A stretch of 64,000 nt of DNA from Jatrophihabitans endophyticus (GCF_900129455.1 NZ_FQVU01000002.1:806001-870000); one strand, 5' to 3'. Shown: positions 14,462 through 23,672, counted from the stretch's first letter. Notes: generated by a model from the letters alone, not told the origin. A program made the numbers and translations.

Positions 14462-15991
14462 TCAGCCGACGCCTTCGGCGGTGGGCAGCGAGTCGCGCAG
14501 CACGCGCTTGAGCAGCTTGCCCGACGCATTGCGCGGCAGCTCGGCGACGAGGTGCACGTGCTTGGGCACCTTGAACCCCGCGAGGCTCTCCCGCGCGTGC
14601 GTGACGATCTCCTCGGGGGTGACCTCGTCCTTGACGACGACGAACGCGGTGACGGCCTCGATCCACCGCTCGTCGGGCGTCCCGATCACCGCGACCTCGG
14701 CGACCGCGGGGTGGGTGTAGATGGCGTCCTCGACCTCGCGCGACGCGACGAGCACGCCGCCGGTGTTGATGACGTCCTTGATGCGGTCGACGACGGTGAT
14801 GTAGCCCTCGTCGTCGGCGCGCACCAGGTCACCGGAGCGGAACCAGCCGTCCCGGAACGCCGCGGCGGTCTCGTCGGGCTTGTCCCAGTAGCCCTCGCAC
14901 AGCTGCGGCGAGCGGTACACGACCTCGCCGAGCTCCCCGGCCGGGACGTCGGTGCCGTCCTCGGGGGAGACCACGCGCAGCTCGACGAAGAGCACCGCCC
15001 GGCCGCAGGACTCCGGCCGCTCGGCGTGCTCGGCCGGCCCGAGGACGGTGGCGAGCGGCCCGATCTCGGACTGCCCGAAGCAGTTGTGGAAGCCGAGCTC
15101 CGGCAGCGCCGCCTGCAGCCGCTGCAGCACCGGCTGGGGCATGATCGACGCCCCGTAGAACGCCTTCGTCAGCGAGCCGAGGTCGCGGGTGGCGAAGTCG
15201 GGGTGCTGGGACAGCGGCACCCACACCGTCGGCGCGAGGAACAGCGCGCCGATGCGGTCGGCCTCGACCCGGCGCAGGATCTCGGGAATGTCCGGCGTCT
15301 CGAGCAGGTGGTTGGTCGCGCCGACCGCCAGGTAGGGCAGCAGGAAGACGTGCAGCTGCGCGGAGTGGTAGAGCGGCATGGAGTGCAGCGGCGCGTCGTC
15401 GGCGGCGAGCCCGAGCGCGACGACCGAGGACAGGTACTCGTGCACCAGCGCGCGGTGGGTCATCATCGCGCCCTTCGGGCGTGACGTCGTTCCCGACGTG
15501 TAGAGCAGCTGGACGAGGTCGGTGTCGGTGACCTCCACGGCGAGGGACGGGACGTCACCGGTGCGGGCCCGGGCCAGCAGCGAGTCGGGTGCGTCGCGCA
15601 GCGGCACCGTCCGGGTGACCGACGCGCCGCAGCCGGCGACCCGGTCGGCCAGGGACGGGTCGGTGAGCACCACGGTGCTGCCCGACTGCTCGAGCAGGTA
15701 CGCGAGCTCGCCGCCGGTGAGGGCGTAGTTGACGGGGACGTGGACGAGGCCGGCCCGCGCGCACGCGAGGAACGCGATCAGGTAGGCGTCGGAGTTGCGG
15801 CCGTACGCCGCGACCCGCGCGCCGCGCCCGAGGCCGAGGCCGAGCAGCACCGCCGCCGCCCGCGTCACGGCGTCGTCGAGCTCGCGATAGGTCCACGACC
15901 GGTCCTCGAAGACGAGCGCGCTGCGGTCGCCGACGCGTCGCGCGCTGCGGCGCAGGACGTCGTCGACGGTGCTGGAACGGGTGGCGGTCAC
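14462..15991 (-). CDS. Acyl-CoA synthetase (FadD-like, AMP-binding)
   Basis: Protein of 509 residues of the ANL superfamily. Motifs seen: P-loop YTSGTTSRPKGAMMTH near residue 165, adenine-binding YGASIMPQ and NCFGQSEIGPLATVL, GWFRSGDLVRADDEGYITVVDRIKD, and the C-terminal Lys in PRNASGKLLKRVL. It activates a carboxylic acid (probably a fatty acid) to acyl-CoA through an acyl-adenylate. Start at GTG 15991 with GGAGGA 8 nt upstream. It is the first gene of a likely operon with the hydrolase, membrane protein and lmeA. Confidence 0.88.
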   Translation of the reverse strand: MTATRSSTVDDVLRRSARRVGDRSALVFEDRSWTYRELDDAVTRAAAVLLGLGLGRGARVAAYGRNSDAYLIAFLACARAGLVHVPVNYALTGGELAYLLEQSGSTVVLTDPSLADRVAGCGASVTRTVPLRDAPDSLLARARTGDVPSLAVEVTDTDLVQLLYTSGTTSRPKGAMMTHRALVHEYLSSVVALGLAADDAPLHSMPLYHSAQLHVFLLPYLAVGATNHLLETPDIPEILRRVEADRIGALFLAPTVWVPLSQHPDFATRDLGSLTKAFYGASIMPQPVLQRLQAALPELGFHNCFGQSEIGPLATVLGPAEHAERPESCGRAVLFVELRVVSPEDGTDVPAGELGEVVYRSPQLCEGYWDKPDETAAAFRDGWFRSGDLVRADDEGYITVVDRIKDVINTGGVLVASREVEDAIYTHPAVAEVAVIGTPDERWIEAVTAFVVVKDEVTPEEIVTHARESLAGFKVPKHVHLVAELPRNASGKLLKRVLRDSLPTAEGVG

Positions 15992-16023
15992 GGGCTGCGT
16001 CCTCCGGGCTCGAGCGACCCGCC

Positions 16024-16070
16024 GCGGGTGGCGGGGGCATCGGCGCCAGCATCGCGGGCCCGCCACCCGC
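16024..16070. promoter_or_regulatory. Inverted repeat between divergent acyl-CoA synthetase and glnR
   Basis: GCGGGTGGCGGG (16024-16035) and CCCGCCACCCGC (16059-16070) form a perfect 12-bp stem with a 23-nt loop. It lies between two divergent genes where no terminator is expected, so it may be an operator or a 5' leader structure of the acyl-CoA synthetase message. A TAGTCT hexamer at 16172-16177 could be a -10 box for glnR. Confidence 0.4.
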
Positions 16071-16244
16071 GCGACAAGCGCCCCCGACCCCGGTGCTGTG
16101 TTTCCGGCGTGTAACGCCCGTATTTCGGGGGCTGTAGGGGCGAACGGCCGGCCGCCGGCCGGTAACGGTCGGGTAGTCTGAAAGCGTTTTGCGGGGGCAA
16201 TGGCGCACCCGACCACCCGGCGAACGACACGACCGGAGGCGAGC

Positions 16245-16982
16245 GTGGAGCTCATCCTGCTGACCGGAGCCGTCCAGCCCACCACCGAGGTGCTGCCCGC
16301 GCTCGGCCTGTTGCCGCACCAGGTGACGGTCCTGCCGCAGGACGCCGGTGCCCTGGTCGACCGCGCCCTCGGCGACGCGGTCCTGGTCGACGCCCGGCGC
16401 GACCTGATGTCGGCCCGCGCGTTCGTCCGGCTGCTCACCGCGATGGGCACGGCGGTCCCCATCCTCGTCGTCCTCACCGAGGGCGGCCTCATCGCGGTGT
16501 CGGGCGAGTGGGCCGTCGACGACTTCGTCCTCGACACCGCCGGCCCCGCCGAGCTGGACGCCCGCCTGCGCCTCGCCGCGGAGCGTCGCGCCGCCGCGAC
16601 CGACGAGGTCGACGGGCGCCTCGAGATCGGCGAGCTCACCATCGACGAGGGCACCTACTCGGCGAAGCTCGCGGGGGTCGCGCTCGACCTCACCTACAAG
16701 GAGTTCGAGCTGCTGAAGTTCCTCGCCCAGCACCCCGGCCGGGTCTTCACCCGCTCGCACCTGGTGCAGGAGGTGTGGGGCTACGACTACTTCGGCGGTA
16801 CCCGCACCGTCGACGTCCACGTCCGGCGGCTGCGTGCGAAGCTCGGCGGTGAGTACGAGGCCATGATCGGCACCGTGCGCAACGTCGGCTACAAGTTCGT
16901 GCGGCCCGCCGAGCTCGGGGCGCGTCGCGACTCCGGTGCCGACGACCTCGCCGAGCTGGACGGCCTGCCCGCTCCCCGCTGA
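16245..16982 (+). CDS. glnR: GlnR, OmpR-type regulator of nitrogen metabolism
   Basis: Protein of 245 residues. The atypical receiver domain begins [26 protein letters not shown] and holds [10 protein letters not shown]; the winged-helix domain contains [53 protein letters not shown] and [10 protein letters not shown]. This is the actinobacterial GlnR pattern, an orphan regulator that activates or represses glnA, amtB and nitrite reductase genes in response to nitrogen supply. Start GTG at 16245 with CGGAGGC upstream; the open frame to 16200 is not family-like. GlnR-MshD adjacency is conserved in actinobacteria. Confidence 0.85.
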   Translation: MELILLTGAVQPTTEVLPALGLLPHQVTVLPQDAGALVDRALGDAVLVDARRDLMSARAFVRLLTAMGTAVPILVVLTEGGLIAVSGEWAVDDFVLDTAGPAELDARLRLAAERRAAATDEVDGRLEIGELTIDEGTYSAKLAGVALDLTYKEFELLKFLAQHPGRVFTRSHLVQEVWGYDYFGGTRTVDVHVRRLRAKLGGEYEAMIGTVRNVGYKFVRPAELGARRDSGADDLAELDGLPAPR

Positions 16983-17027
16983 CCCGGCCCGCCGGGCGGC
17001 CCGGCCGCGCGCACTAGCGTCGCCGGT

Positions 17028-17858
17028 ATGCCGATCGACACGACCGTCCCCGATCCCGAGACCGGGCAGGCGGTGCTCGCCCTCGCCGACTCGGTCGAGC
17101 AGAAGGACGGCGCGCCGCCGCTGTCGGACCGGGCGCGTACCCATCTGCGCTCGGCCGGGGTCGAGCACCTCGTCGTCCGTGCCGGCGACGAGGTGCGCGC
17201 GTACGGGCAGCTCGACGGCGACGAGCTCGAGCTCGTCGCCGCCGACGGCGCGGCCGCCGACGCCGTCCTCGACGCGGTCGACCGTCCGGTTGCCGTCTGG
17301 TCGCACGGCACCCACAGCCGGCTGATCGACGTCTTCGCGGCCCGGGGCTACGAGCGGCGCCGCGAACTGTTCCAGCTGCGCCGGCCCGGCGAGATCCCGC
17401 TGCCCGCCGACCCGCCGCTGGCGGACGGGATCACCGTCCGCTGCTTCGACGCCGGCCGCGACGAGGACGCCTGGCTGGCGCTGAACGCCGCCGCGTTCGC
17501 GAACCACCCCGAGCAGGGACGGCTGACCCTCGAGGACCTGCGCGCCCGCGAGGCCGAACCGTGGTTCGACCCGGCCGGGTTCCTGCTCGCCGAGCGCGAC
17601 GGCGAGCTGCTCGGCTTCCACTGGACCAAGATCCACCCCGACGGTGCGGGCGAGGTCTACGTGCTCGGGATCGCGCCGGGCGGACAGCGCCTCGGGCTCG
17701 GCCGCGGCCTGCTCGTGCGCGGCCTGCGCCACCTCGCCGGTCGGGGCTGCCCGTACGTCCTGCTCTACGTCGACGGCGACAATCCGAGCGCCGTCCGGCT
17801 GTACGAGCGCGAGGCGTTCGCCCGCCACGACGTGGACGTCCAATGGCGCACCGGATGA
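17028..17858 (+). CDS. mshD: Mycothiol synthase
   Basis: Protein of 276 residues made of two GNAT domains. The C-terminal domain holds the acetyl-CoA-binding strand VYVLGIAPGGQRLGLGRGLLVRGLRHL and YVDGDNPSAVRLYEREAF; LLAERDGELLGFHWTKIHPD precedes it. MshD acetylates Cys-GlcN-Ins, the last step of mycothiol formation in the cytoplasm. TAGCGT (17015-17020) lies 7 nt before the ATG, pointing to its own leaderless promoter despite the closeness to glnR. Confidence 0.9.
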   Translation: MPIDTTVPDPETGQAVLALADSVEQKDGAPPLSDRARTHLRSAGVEHLVVRAGDEVRAYGQLDGDELELVAADGAAADAVLDAVDRPVAVWSHGTHSRLIDVFAARGYERRRELFQLRRPGEIPLPADPPLADGITVRCFDAGRDEDAWLALNAAAFANHPEQGRLTLEDLRAREAEPWFDPAGFLLAERDGELLGFHWTKIHPDGAGEVYVLGIAPGGQRLGLGRGLLVRGLRHLAGRGCPYVLLYVDGDNPSAVRLYEREAFARHDVDVQWRTG

Positions 17859-17889
17859 CCGTCGGCCGTACGCACGCCATCGCGAGCTC

Positions 17890-17966
17890 GTTCATCTGAG
17901 GTTCAGATGTCCGGTTTGCGGGGGCTACCGGACGGCGTCACGTCATTCACTGCTCGTTCACCTTGG
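17890..17966 (+). promoter_or_regulatory. Two PHO-box-like direct repeat pairs upstream of pstS
   Basis: First pair: GTTCATCTGAG (17890-17900) and GTTCAGATGTC (17901-17911). Second pair: ATTCACTGCTC (17945-17955) and GTTCACCTTGG (17956-17966). Both show 11-nt phasing and a GTTCA core, as in the PhoP binding sites (PHO boxes, GTTCACC repeats) of Streptomyces. They stand 72 nt and more before pstS, the usual place for phosphate-starvation control. Between them GTCCGGT (17909-17915) and ACCGGAC (17927-17933) form a 7-bp stem that may end the mshD message. Confidence 0.7.
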
Positions 17967-18037
17967 CCACCCCGCCGCGCCATGTCGCGAACTTAGCGTC
18001 CGGAGCGGAAACGACATCCGACCAAGGAGAACCGATC

Positions 18038-19183
18038 GTGAAGTTCAATCGTGCGGGCGTCGCCGCCGGCCTGCTCGCCACCACCGTGGCGCTCGCGGCC
18101 TGCGGCAGCGACGCGAGCGGTTCCGGCAGCAGCGACACTGCTGGCAGCACCACCGGCGCGACCACCTCCGGCAGCAGCAGCACCGGCGGCGGCGCCGCCG
18201 CGGCCTGCTCGACCGGCACCCTCAACGGCGAGGGCTCGACCGCACAGACCAACGCGGTCACCGAGTGGACCAACGCCTACCAGAAGGCGTGTACCGGCGC
18301 GAAGATCAACTACAACCCGACGGGCTCCGGCGCCGGCATCAGCCAGTTCAACGCCGGCCAGGTCGACTTCGCGGGCTCGGACTCCCCGCTGAGCAAGGAC
18401 GCGGGCGAGGTCGCGGCGGCGCAGAAGCGCTGCAAGAGCGCGCCCCTCGACCTGCCCATGGTCGTCGGCCCCATCGCCATCGGCTACAAGCTCGACGGCG
18501 TCGACAAGCTCGTGCTGACGCCCGACCTGCTGGCCAAGATCTTCACCGGCAAGATCACGAAGTGGAACGACCCGGCCATCACGGCGAAGAACTCCGGCGC
18601 CAAGCTGCCGAGCAGCGCGATCAACGTGATCTTCCGCTCGGACGCCTCCGGCACCACCCAGAACTTCGAGAAGTACCTCGCCGCCACGGCGCCGAGCGAC
18701 TTCACCGCCGAGCCGGCCAAGGACAACGCCGCCAAGGTGTTCAAGGGCCAGGGCAAGGCCAAGTCGCAGGGCGTGGCCGCCGCGGTCGCCGCGACCGAGG
18801 GCTCGATCGGCTACGCCGAGTACTCGTTCGCCGTCGACAGCAGCCTCGCCACCGCCCAGATCGACAGCGGCTCCGGCCCGGTCGAGATCTCGAAGGACAC
18901 CGCGAGCGCGGCCGCCGGCGAGGCGAAGGTCGCCGGCACCGGTGACGACCTGAGCCTCCAGCTCAACTACAAGCCGTCCTCGGCCAAGGCCTACCCGATC
19001 ATCCTGGTGACCTACGAGATCGCCTGCACCAAGTACAGCGACTCGGCCAAGGGCACGTTCGTGAAGAACTTTCTGAACTACACGATCGGCGCCGGCCAGG
19101 ACGTGCTGGCCTCCAAGGGCTACGCGCCCATCCCCACCGAGCTCGCCACCAAGGTCAAGGCGTCGATCGCCAAGATCAGCTGA
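18038..19183 (+). CDS. pstS: Phosphate ABC transporter substrate-binding lipoprotein
   Basis: Protein of 381 residues. A lipoprotein signal peptide ends in ALAAC with lipid-modified Cys22, followed by a Ser/Gly/Thr-rich linker to about residue 56. The PstS body shows LNGEGSTAQTNAVTEW, YNPTGSGAGISQFNAGQVDFAGSDSPL and FRSDASGTTQNFEKYL, which provide the phosphate-binding loops. It captures inorganic phosphate at the outer membrane face and passes it to PstCAB. GTG start at 18038 with AAGGAG 11 nt upstream; preceded by PHO-box-like repeats. Confidence 0.95.
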   Translation: MKFNRAGVAAGLLATTVALAACGSDASGSGSSDTAGSTTGATTSGSSSTGGGAAAACSTGTLNGEGSTAQTNAVTEWTNAYQKACTGAKINYNPTGSGAGISQFNAGQVDFAGSDSPLSKDAGEVAAAQKRCKSAPLDLPMVVGPIAIGYKLDGVDKLVLTPDLLAKIFTGKITKWNDPAITAKNSGAKLPSSAINVIFRSDASGTTQNFEKYLAATAPSDFTAEPAKDNAAKVFKGQGKAKSQGVAAAVAATEGSIGYAEYSFAVDSSLATAQIDSGSGPVEISKDTASAAAGEAKVAGTGDDLSLQLNYKPSSAKAYPIILVTYEIACTKYSDSAKGTFVKNFLNYTIGAGQDVLASKGYAPIPTELATKVKASIAKIS

Positions 19184-19198
19184 CGACTCACCTCTGGT

Positions 19199-19232
19199 CC
19201 CCGTCGGGTGCTCGCGCGAGCACCCGACGGGG
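19199..19232 (+). terminator. Perfect hairpin between pstS and pstC (likely attenuating terminator)
   Basis: CCCCGTCGGGTGCTCGC (19199-19215) is followed directly by GCGAGCACCCGACGGGG (19216-19232), a perfect 34-bp palindrome 15 nt after the pstS stop. Placed inside the operon, it probably lowers read-through to pstCAB or protects the pstS 3' end, giving an excess of the binding protein over the permease. Confidence 0.7.
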
Positions 19233-19257
19233 ACTCGGTGCGAAGGACTGACAGCCA

Positions 19258-20385
19258 GTGACAGAGCGAGACACGATGACCGAACGCGCAGGCCGGACCG
19301 GCTCCGACACACCGGGCGAGCCGCTGCCGCCGCCACGGGTCGGCGGCGAATCGGTGCTCGACCAGCCAGCGGACGCCGGGGCCGCCATGGCCCCCGTGGC
19401 CGTGGCGTCGAGCGACCCGCTCGCCCATGGACCGGCCGACAGCACGCCCGTCGCCGGGGGCGGCACCACCGCGGCCGGCGGCAAGGTGCGGATCGGCGAT
19501 CGCATCTTCGCGGGCCTGACCGCCGGCGCGTCCGGGGTCGTCATCGTGCTCGTGGTGCTGATCGGCACCTTCCTCGCCATCAAGTCGGTGCCGTCGATCC
19601 TCGACGACAAGGACAACTTCCTCACCTCGACGAATTGGCAGACGACACCGGGCAACCTGCGCTTCGGCATCGCGCCGCTGCTCTGGGTGACGGTGATCAT
19701 CTCGCTCATCGCGCTCGTCATCGCCGTGCCCGTCGCCATCGGCGTGGCCCTGTTCATCACGCAGTACGCGCCGCGCCGCCTCGCGAAGCCGGTGGCGTAC
19801 GTGCTCGACCTGCTCGCCGCGATCCCCTCGATCGTCTACGGCATCTGGGGCGCGTTCGTGCTCGCCCCCAAGCTGGAGCCGGTGCAGCGAGTCCTCGCCG
19901 ACATCCCGCTGCCGCTCTTCCATAGCGCCCAGGCGCGCGGCACGATCTTCGACGGCGGTGTCGTCCTCGCCGTGATGATCTTGCCGATCATCACCGCCAT
20001 CAGCCGCGACGTCTTCGAGCGGACGCCCCGCGCCAACGTGGAGGCCGCGCTCGCGCTGGGCGCCACCAAGTGGGAGATGATCCGCATGGCGGTGATCCCC
20101 TACGGCCGCGCGGGCGTCGTCAGCGGCTCCATGCTGGGTCTCGGCCGGGCCCTCGGCGAGACCATCGCCGTCTACCTCATCGTCTCGACGGCGAGCCCGC
20201 CGTTCCGCTTCACGATCTTCACCGGCGGCGACACCTTCGCCTCGAAGATCGCCAACGGCTCGGCCGAGTTCAACAACCCCGAGACCACCGGCGTCTACAT
20301 CGCCGCCGGCCTGGTCCTGTTCGTGCTGACCTTCGTCGTCAACTCGGCGGCGCGCGCCGTCGTCAACCGGAAGGCGGTGCAGTGA
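19258..20385 (+). CDS. pstC: Phosphate ABC transporter permease PstC
   Basis: Protein of 375 residues. About 75 residues of Pro/Gly/Ala-rich cytoplasmic sequence precede six membrane helices starting at AGLTAGASGVVIVLVVLIGTFLAI. The EAA-like loop ANVEAALALGATKWEMIRMAVIPYGRAGVVSG contacts the ATPase PstB, and GLGRALGETIAVYLI is a family signature. The N-terminal extension is longer than in enterobacterial PstC. Start GTG 19258; ATG 19276 is an alternative. Its stop overlaps the pstA start by 1 nt. Confidence 0.92.
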   Translation: MTERDTMTERAGRTGSDTPGEPLPPPRVGGESVLDQPADAGAAMAPVAVASSDPLAHGPADSTPVAGGGTTAAGGKVRIGDRIFAGLTAGASGVVIVLVVLIGTFLAIKSVPSILDDKDNFLTSTNWQTTPGNLRFGIAPLLWVTVIISLIALVIAVPVAIGVALFITQYAPRRLAKPVAYVLDLLAAIPSIVYGIWGAFVLAPKLEPVQRVLADIPLPLFHSAQARGTIFDGGVVLAVMILPIITAISRDVFERTPRANVEAALALGATKWEMIRMAVIPYGRAGVVSGSMLGLGRALGETIAVYLIVSTASPPFRFTIFTGGDTFASKIANGSAEFNNPETTGVYIAAGLVLFVLTFVVNSAARAVVNRKAVQ

Positions 20386-21350
20386 TGACCGCGATCGCGA
20401 GCCCGCCCGCCGCGCCCACGTTCGCCAAGGCCCGTGGCAGCCGGCGTGTCAAGAACAACGTCGCGACCACGCTCGTCTGGCTCGCGTTCGCCGCCGCGAT
20501 GGTGCCGCTGGTGTGGCTGCTCGTCACGGTGATCGGGAAGGGCTACTCCGTCCTGGCCGCCGCCGACTGGTGGACGTCGGACCAGACCGGCATCAGCCAG
20601 GCCATGAAGGGCGGCGGCATCTCGGCCGCCATCATCGGGACGGCCGAGCAGGTCGCGCTGTGCACCGTCATCTCGGTGCCGATCGGCATCCTGGTCGGCG
20701 TCTACCTCGTCGAGTACGGCGGCCGCGGTCTCTTCGCGCGGGTCACCACCTTCATGGTGGACATCCTCACCGGCATCCCGTCCATCGTCGCCGCGCTGTT
20801 CATCTACGCGCTGTTCATCACCACGCTCGGCGGCGTTCGTGCTGGCTGGATGGTCTCGCTCGCGCTCGTGATCCTGATGATCCCGGTGCTCGTCCGCACC
20901 ACGGAGGAGATGCTCAAGCTCGTCCCCAACGAGCTGCGCGAGGCGTCCTACGCACTGGGGATCCCGAAGTGGAAGACCATCGCACGGGTCGTGATCCCGA
21001 CCGCGCTCACCGGCCTGATCACCGGTGTCGTGCTGGGCATCGCCCGCGTCGCCGGTGAGACGGCGCCGCTGCTGATCCTCGTCGGGTACGCGAAGGGTGC
21101 GAACGCGAACCTCTTCGGTGGCTTCCAGAGCTCGCTGCCCGGATTCATCAACGACCAGTTCCTGAACTACAACACCTCGTCCGGTGCGACGGCCTACCAC
21201 CTCGACGCCAACGGCAACCGGGTCGCGGGCGCCGTCGCCAACTACGCCCCGGAGCGGATGTGGGGGGCGGCGCTGTCGCTCATCCTCATCGTGCTCGCCC
21301 TCAACCTCGTCGCGCGGCTCATCGGCCGGCGCACCAAGATCGCCGCCTGA
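20385..21350 (+). CDS. pstA: Phosphate ABC transporter permease PstA
   Basis: Protein of 321 residues with six membrane helices. [37 protein letters not shown] is the coupling-loop region for PstB, and [18 protein letters not shown] the conserved permease signature. It pairs with PstC to form the phosphate channel. The ATG overlaps the pstC stop (TGATG), implying coupled translation. Confidence 0.93.
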   Translation: MTAIASPPAAPTFAKARGSRRVKNNVATTLVWLAFAAAMVPLVWLLVTVIGKGYSVLAAADWWTSDQTGISQAMKGGGISAAIIGTAEQVALCTVISVPIGILVGVYLVEYGGRGLFARVTTFMVDILTGIPSIVAALFIYALFITTLGGVRAGWMVSLALVILMIPVLVRTTEEMLKLVPNELREASYALGIPKWKTIARVVIPTALTGLITGVVLGIARVAGETAPLLILVGYAKGANANLFGGFQSSLPGFINDQFLNYNTSSGATAYHLDANGNRVAGAVANYAPERMWGAALSLILIVLALNLVARLIGRRTKIAA

Positions 21351-21376
21351 GCGGCCGGATTCCGGAGACGACCGAC

Positions 21377-22156
21377 ATGGCCAAGCGCCTCGAGGCCAAG
21401 AACCTCGACATCTACTACGGCAAGTTCCTCGCCGTCAGCGACGTCAACTTCACCATCGCGCCGCGGTCGGTGACCGCGTTCATCGGCCCGTCGGGCTGCG
21501 GCAAGTCGACGGTGCTGCGCACCCTGAACCGCATGCACGAGGTGATCGCCGGCGCGAGCGTCAAGGGCAACGTCCTGCTCGACGGCGAGAACATCTACGC
21601 CAGCGAGGTCGACCCCGTCGACGTCCGCCGGACCATCGGCATGGTGTTCCAGCGCCCGAACCCGTTCCCGACCATGTCGATCTACGACAACGTCGTGGCC
21701 GGCCTGAAGCTCAACAGCAAGCGGATGAACAAGGCCTCGACCGACGCCGTCGTCGAGAAGTCCCTGCGCGGTGCGAACCTGTGGGACGAGGTCAAGGACC
21801 GCCTCGACAAGCCGGGCGCCGGGCTCTCGGGCGGGCAGCAGCAGCGGTTGTGCATCGCGCGGGCCATCGCCGTCGAACCGCAGGTGCTGCTGATGGACGA
21901 GCCCTGCTCGGCCCTCGACCCGATCTCCACGCTCGCGATCGAGGACCTGATCCAGGAGCTCAAGGAGACGTACACGATCGTGATCGTCACCCATAACATG
22001 CAGCAGGCCGCGCGCGTCTCGGACCGCACCGCGTTCTTCAACCTCGCGGGCATCGGCAAGCCGGGGCAGCTCGTCGAGATGGACGACACCGAGCGCATCT
22101 TCGCCAACCCGTCGGACCGGCGGACGGAGGACTACATCTCGGGCCGCTTCGGCTGA
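21377..22156 (+). CDS. pstB: Phosphate ABC transporter ATPase PstB
   Basis: Protein of 259 residues. Walker [10 protein letters not shown] (37-45), signature LSGGQQQR (150-157), Walker B LLMDEP (171-176) and switch His in VTHNMQQA are all present. It drives phosphate import through PstCA. The start ATG lies 26 nt after pstA. No phoU/phoY gene follows, unlike many pst operons; the next genes belong to a sigma-factor unit. Confidence 0.95.
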   Translation: MAKRLEAKNLDIYYGKFLAVSDVNFTIAPRSVTAFIGPSGCGKSTVLRTLNRMHEVIAGASVKGNVLLDGENIYASEVDPVDVRRTIGMVFQRPNPFPTMSIYDNVVAGLKLNSKRMNKASTDAVVEKSLRGANLWDEVKDRLDKPGAGLSGGQQQRLCIARAIAVEPQVLLMDEPCSALDPISTLAIEDLIQELKETYTIVIVTHNMQQAARVSDRTAFFNLAGIGKPGQLVEMDDTERIFANPSDRRTEDYISGRFG

Positions 22157-22170
22157 GCCGGCGGCGGGCG

Positions 22171-22200
22171 TGTCACATTCCGCGGTGAGTTGGTGTCGTA
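22171..22200 (+). promoter_or_regulatory. Candidate ECF41-type promoter
   Basis: TGTCACA (22171-22177) is followed after 16 nt by TGTC (22194-22197) and then CGTA. ECF41 sigma factors are known to use promoters with TGTCACA at -35 and CGTC at -10, usually in front of their own partner gene. Here it stands 30 nt before the partner gene of an ECF41-like sigma factor, so self-activation is likely. Confidence 0.6.
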
Positions 22201-22230
22201 TGCGGCAACAACCCACCGCAGGAGGATCCG

Positions 22231-22785
22231 ATGGCCCGCATCTCGCTCGACCCGCCCCGCAGCCCCTCGATGAAGCTGGGCGAGTGGTACTCCCGCCGCC
22301 GCTTCGGCGACGTCCTGGACCCCGCCCGGGCGATGGGGCACAACCGGCGCGTGTTCCGGACGTACGTCAAGGCCGAGATGTCGGCGCAGAAGTGGTCGGC
22401 GCTCCCGGCGCCGGTGGGCACACTCGCCGTCATGGCGTCTGCGGCGGCGATCGGCTGCGAATGGTGCATGGACTTCGGCTACTGGATCGGGATGAACGAG
22501 GGCATCGACCCGCAGAAGGTGCGATCGGTTCCCCGCTGGCGCGAGAGTGACGTCTACGCGCCGGTGGAGCGTGCGGCGATGGAGTACGCCGAGGCGATGA
22601 GCACGACGCCGCTGACGGTCACCGACGAGCACGTCGCGCGGCTGCGCGAGTTCCTCGACGAGGCGCAGCTGGTCGAGCTCACCGCCACCGTTGCGCTGGA
22701 GAACCAGCGGGCCCGCTTCAACACCGCGCTGGGGCTGCCCAGCCAGGGCTTCAGCGACCGGTGCGAGCTGCGGCCGGTGCCGTGA
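22231..22785 (+). CDS. Carboxymuconolactone decarboxylase/AhpD-like protein paired with ECF41 sigma
   Basis: Protein of 184 residues. The AhpD-like core contains AAAIGCEWCMDFGYWIGMNEG with a CxxC pair, and ALENQRARFNTALG near the end. Such proteins may be peroxide or disulfide reductases or decarboxylases. ECF41 sigma factors are typically encoded next to a COE protein (carboxymuconolactone decarboxylase, oxidoreductase or epimerase), which fits. AGGAGG lies 6 nt before the ATG. Its stop overlaps the sigma gene start (GTGA). Confidence 0.8.
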   Translation: MARISLDPPRSPSMKLGEWYSRRRFGDVLDPARAMGHNRRVFRTYVKAEMSAQKWSALPAPVGTLAVMASAAAIGCEWCMDFGYWIGMNEGIDPQKVRSVPRWRESDVYAPVERAAMEYAEAMSTTPLTVTDEHVARLREFLDEAQLVELTATVALENQRARFNTALGLPSQGFSDRCELRPVP

Positions 22786-23654
22786 CCGAGCCGTTCGACG
22801 CGCACCGGCGGCTGCTGTTCCGGGTCGCCTACGACCTGCTCGGATCGGTCGCCGACGCCGAGGACGTCGTCCAGGACACCTGGTTGCGGTGGTCGGCGGC
22901 CGATCGTTCGCCGGTGCGTGACCCCCGCGCCTACCTCGTGCGGACGGTCACCAACCAGGCGCTCAACCGGTTGCGGACCGCGGCGGCCACGCGCGAGACG
23001 TACCTCGGCCCGTGGCTGCCCGAGCCGCTCGTCGAGCCCGACCCCGCCGACGACGTCACCGACCGGCTGGACCGGGAGCAGGACGTGTCGCTGGCGCTGC
23101 TCGTGGTGCTCGAGACCCTCTCCCCGGCCGAGCGGGCGGTGTTCGTGCTGCGCGAGGTGTTCGGGATGTCGCACGACGAGGTGGCCGCCGCGCTCGACCG
23201 CACGCCCGCGGCGGTGCGGCAGCTGGCGCACCGCGCCCGTGAGCACGTGCAGGCGCGTCGACCGCGTTTCGAGGCGGACGCGGCGCAGCAGCGGCGCGTG
23301 ACCGAGCAGTTCCTCGCCGCGTGCGCGACCGGCGACCTCGCCCGGCTGCTCGCTCTGCTGGCGCCGGACGTCACGCTGGTGAGCGACGGCGGTGGCGTCG
23401 TCAGCGCGGCCCGCCGGCCGGTGCTGGGCGCGGACAAGGTCGCGCGGTTCCTGCTCGGCGTCGCCGCCGGCGTCCCGGCCGAGAGCCAGCGGCTGGTGCG
23501 GGTCAACGGGCGGCTCGGCCTCGCCGGCTTCGCACCGGACGGCGCCACCGGCTACCGCGCCGAGCACGTCACGCTGCTCGACGTCGTCGACGGCCGCATC
23601 GGCGCCGTGCTCGTGGTCCGCAATCCTGCCAAGCTGATGCGCGTGACGCCCTGA
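22782..23654 (+). CDS. ECF41-family RNA polymerase sigma factor (SigJ-like)
   Basis: Protein of 290 residues. Sigma region 2 is seen in RLLFRVAYDLLGSVADAEDVVQDTWLRW, region 4 in LSPAERAVFVLREVFGMSHDEVAAALDRTPAAVRQLAHRAREHV. The linker holds WLPEPLVEP and the extra C-terminal SnoaL-like domain (about residues 175-290) holds VSDGGGVVSAARRP, features of the ECF41 group, in which this domain controls activity in place of a separate anti-sigma factor. GTG start, coupled to the preceding gene by a 4-nt overlap. The inducing signal is unknown. Confidence 0.85.
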   Translation: MTEPFDAHRRLLFRVAYDLLGSVADAEDVVQDTWLRWSAADRSPVRDPRAYLVRTVTNQALNRLRTAAATRETYLGPWLPEPLVEPDPADDVTDRLDREQDVSLALLVVLETLSPAERAVFVLREVFGMSHDEVAAALDRTPAAVRQLAHRAREHVQARRPRFEADAAQQRRVTEQFLAACATGDLARLLALLAPDVTLVSDGGGVVSAARRPVLGADKVARFLLGVAAGVPAESQRLVRVNGRLGLAGFAPDGATGYRAEHVTLLDVVDGRIGAVLVVRNPAKLMRVTP

Positions 23655-23672
23655 CACGCCTACACTCCGCTC

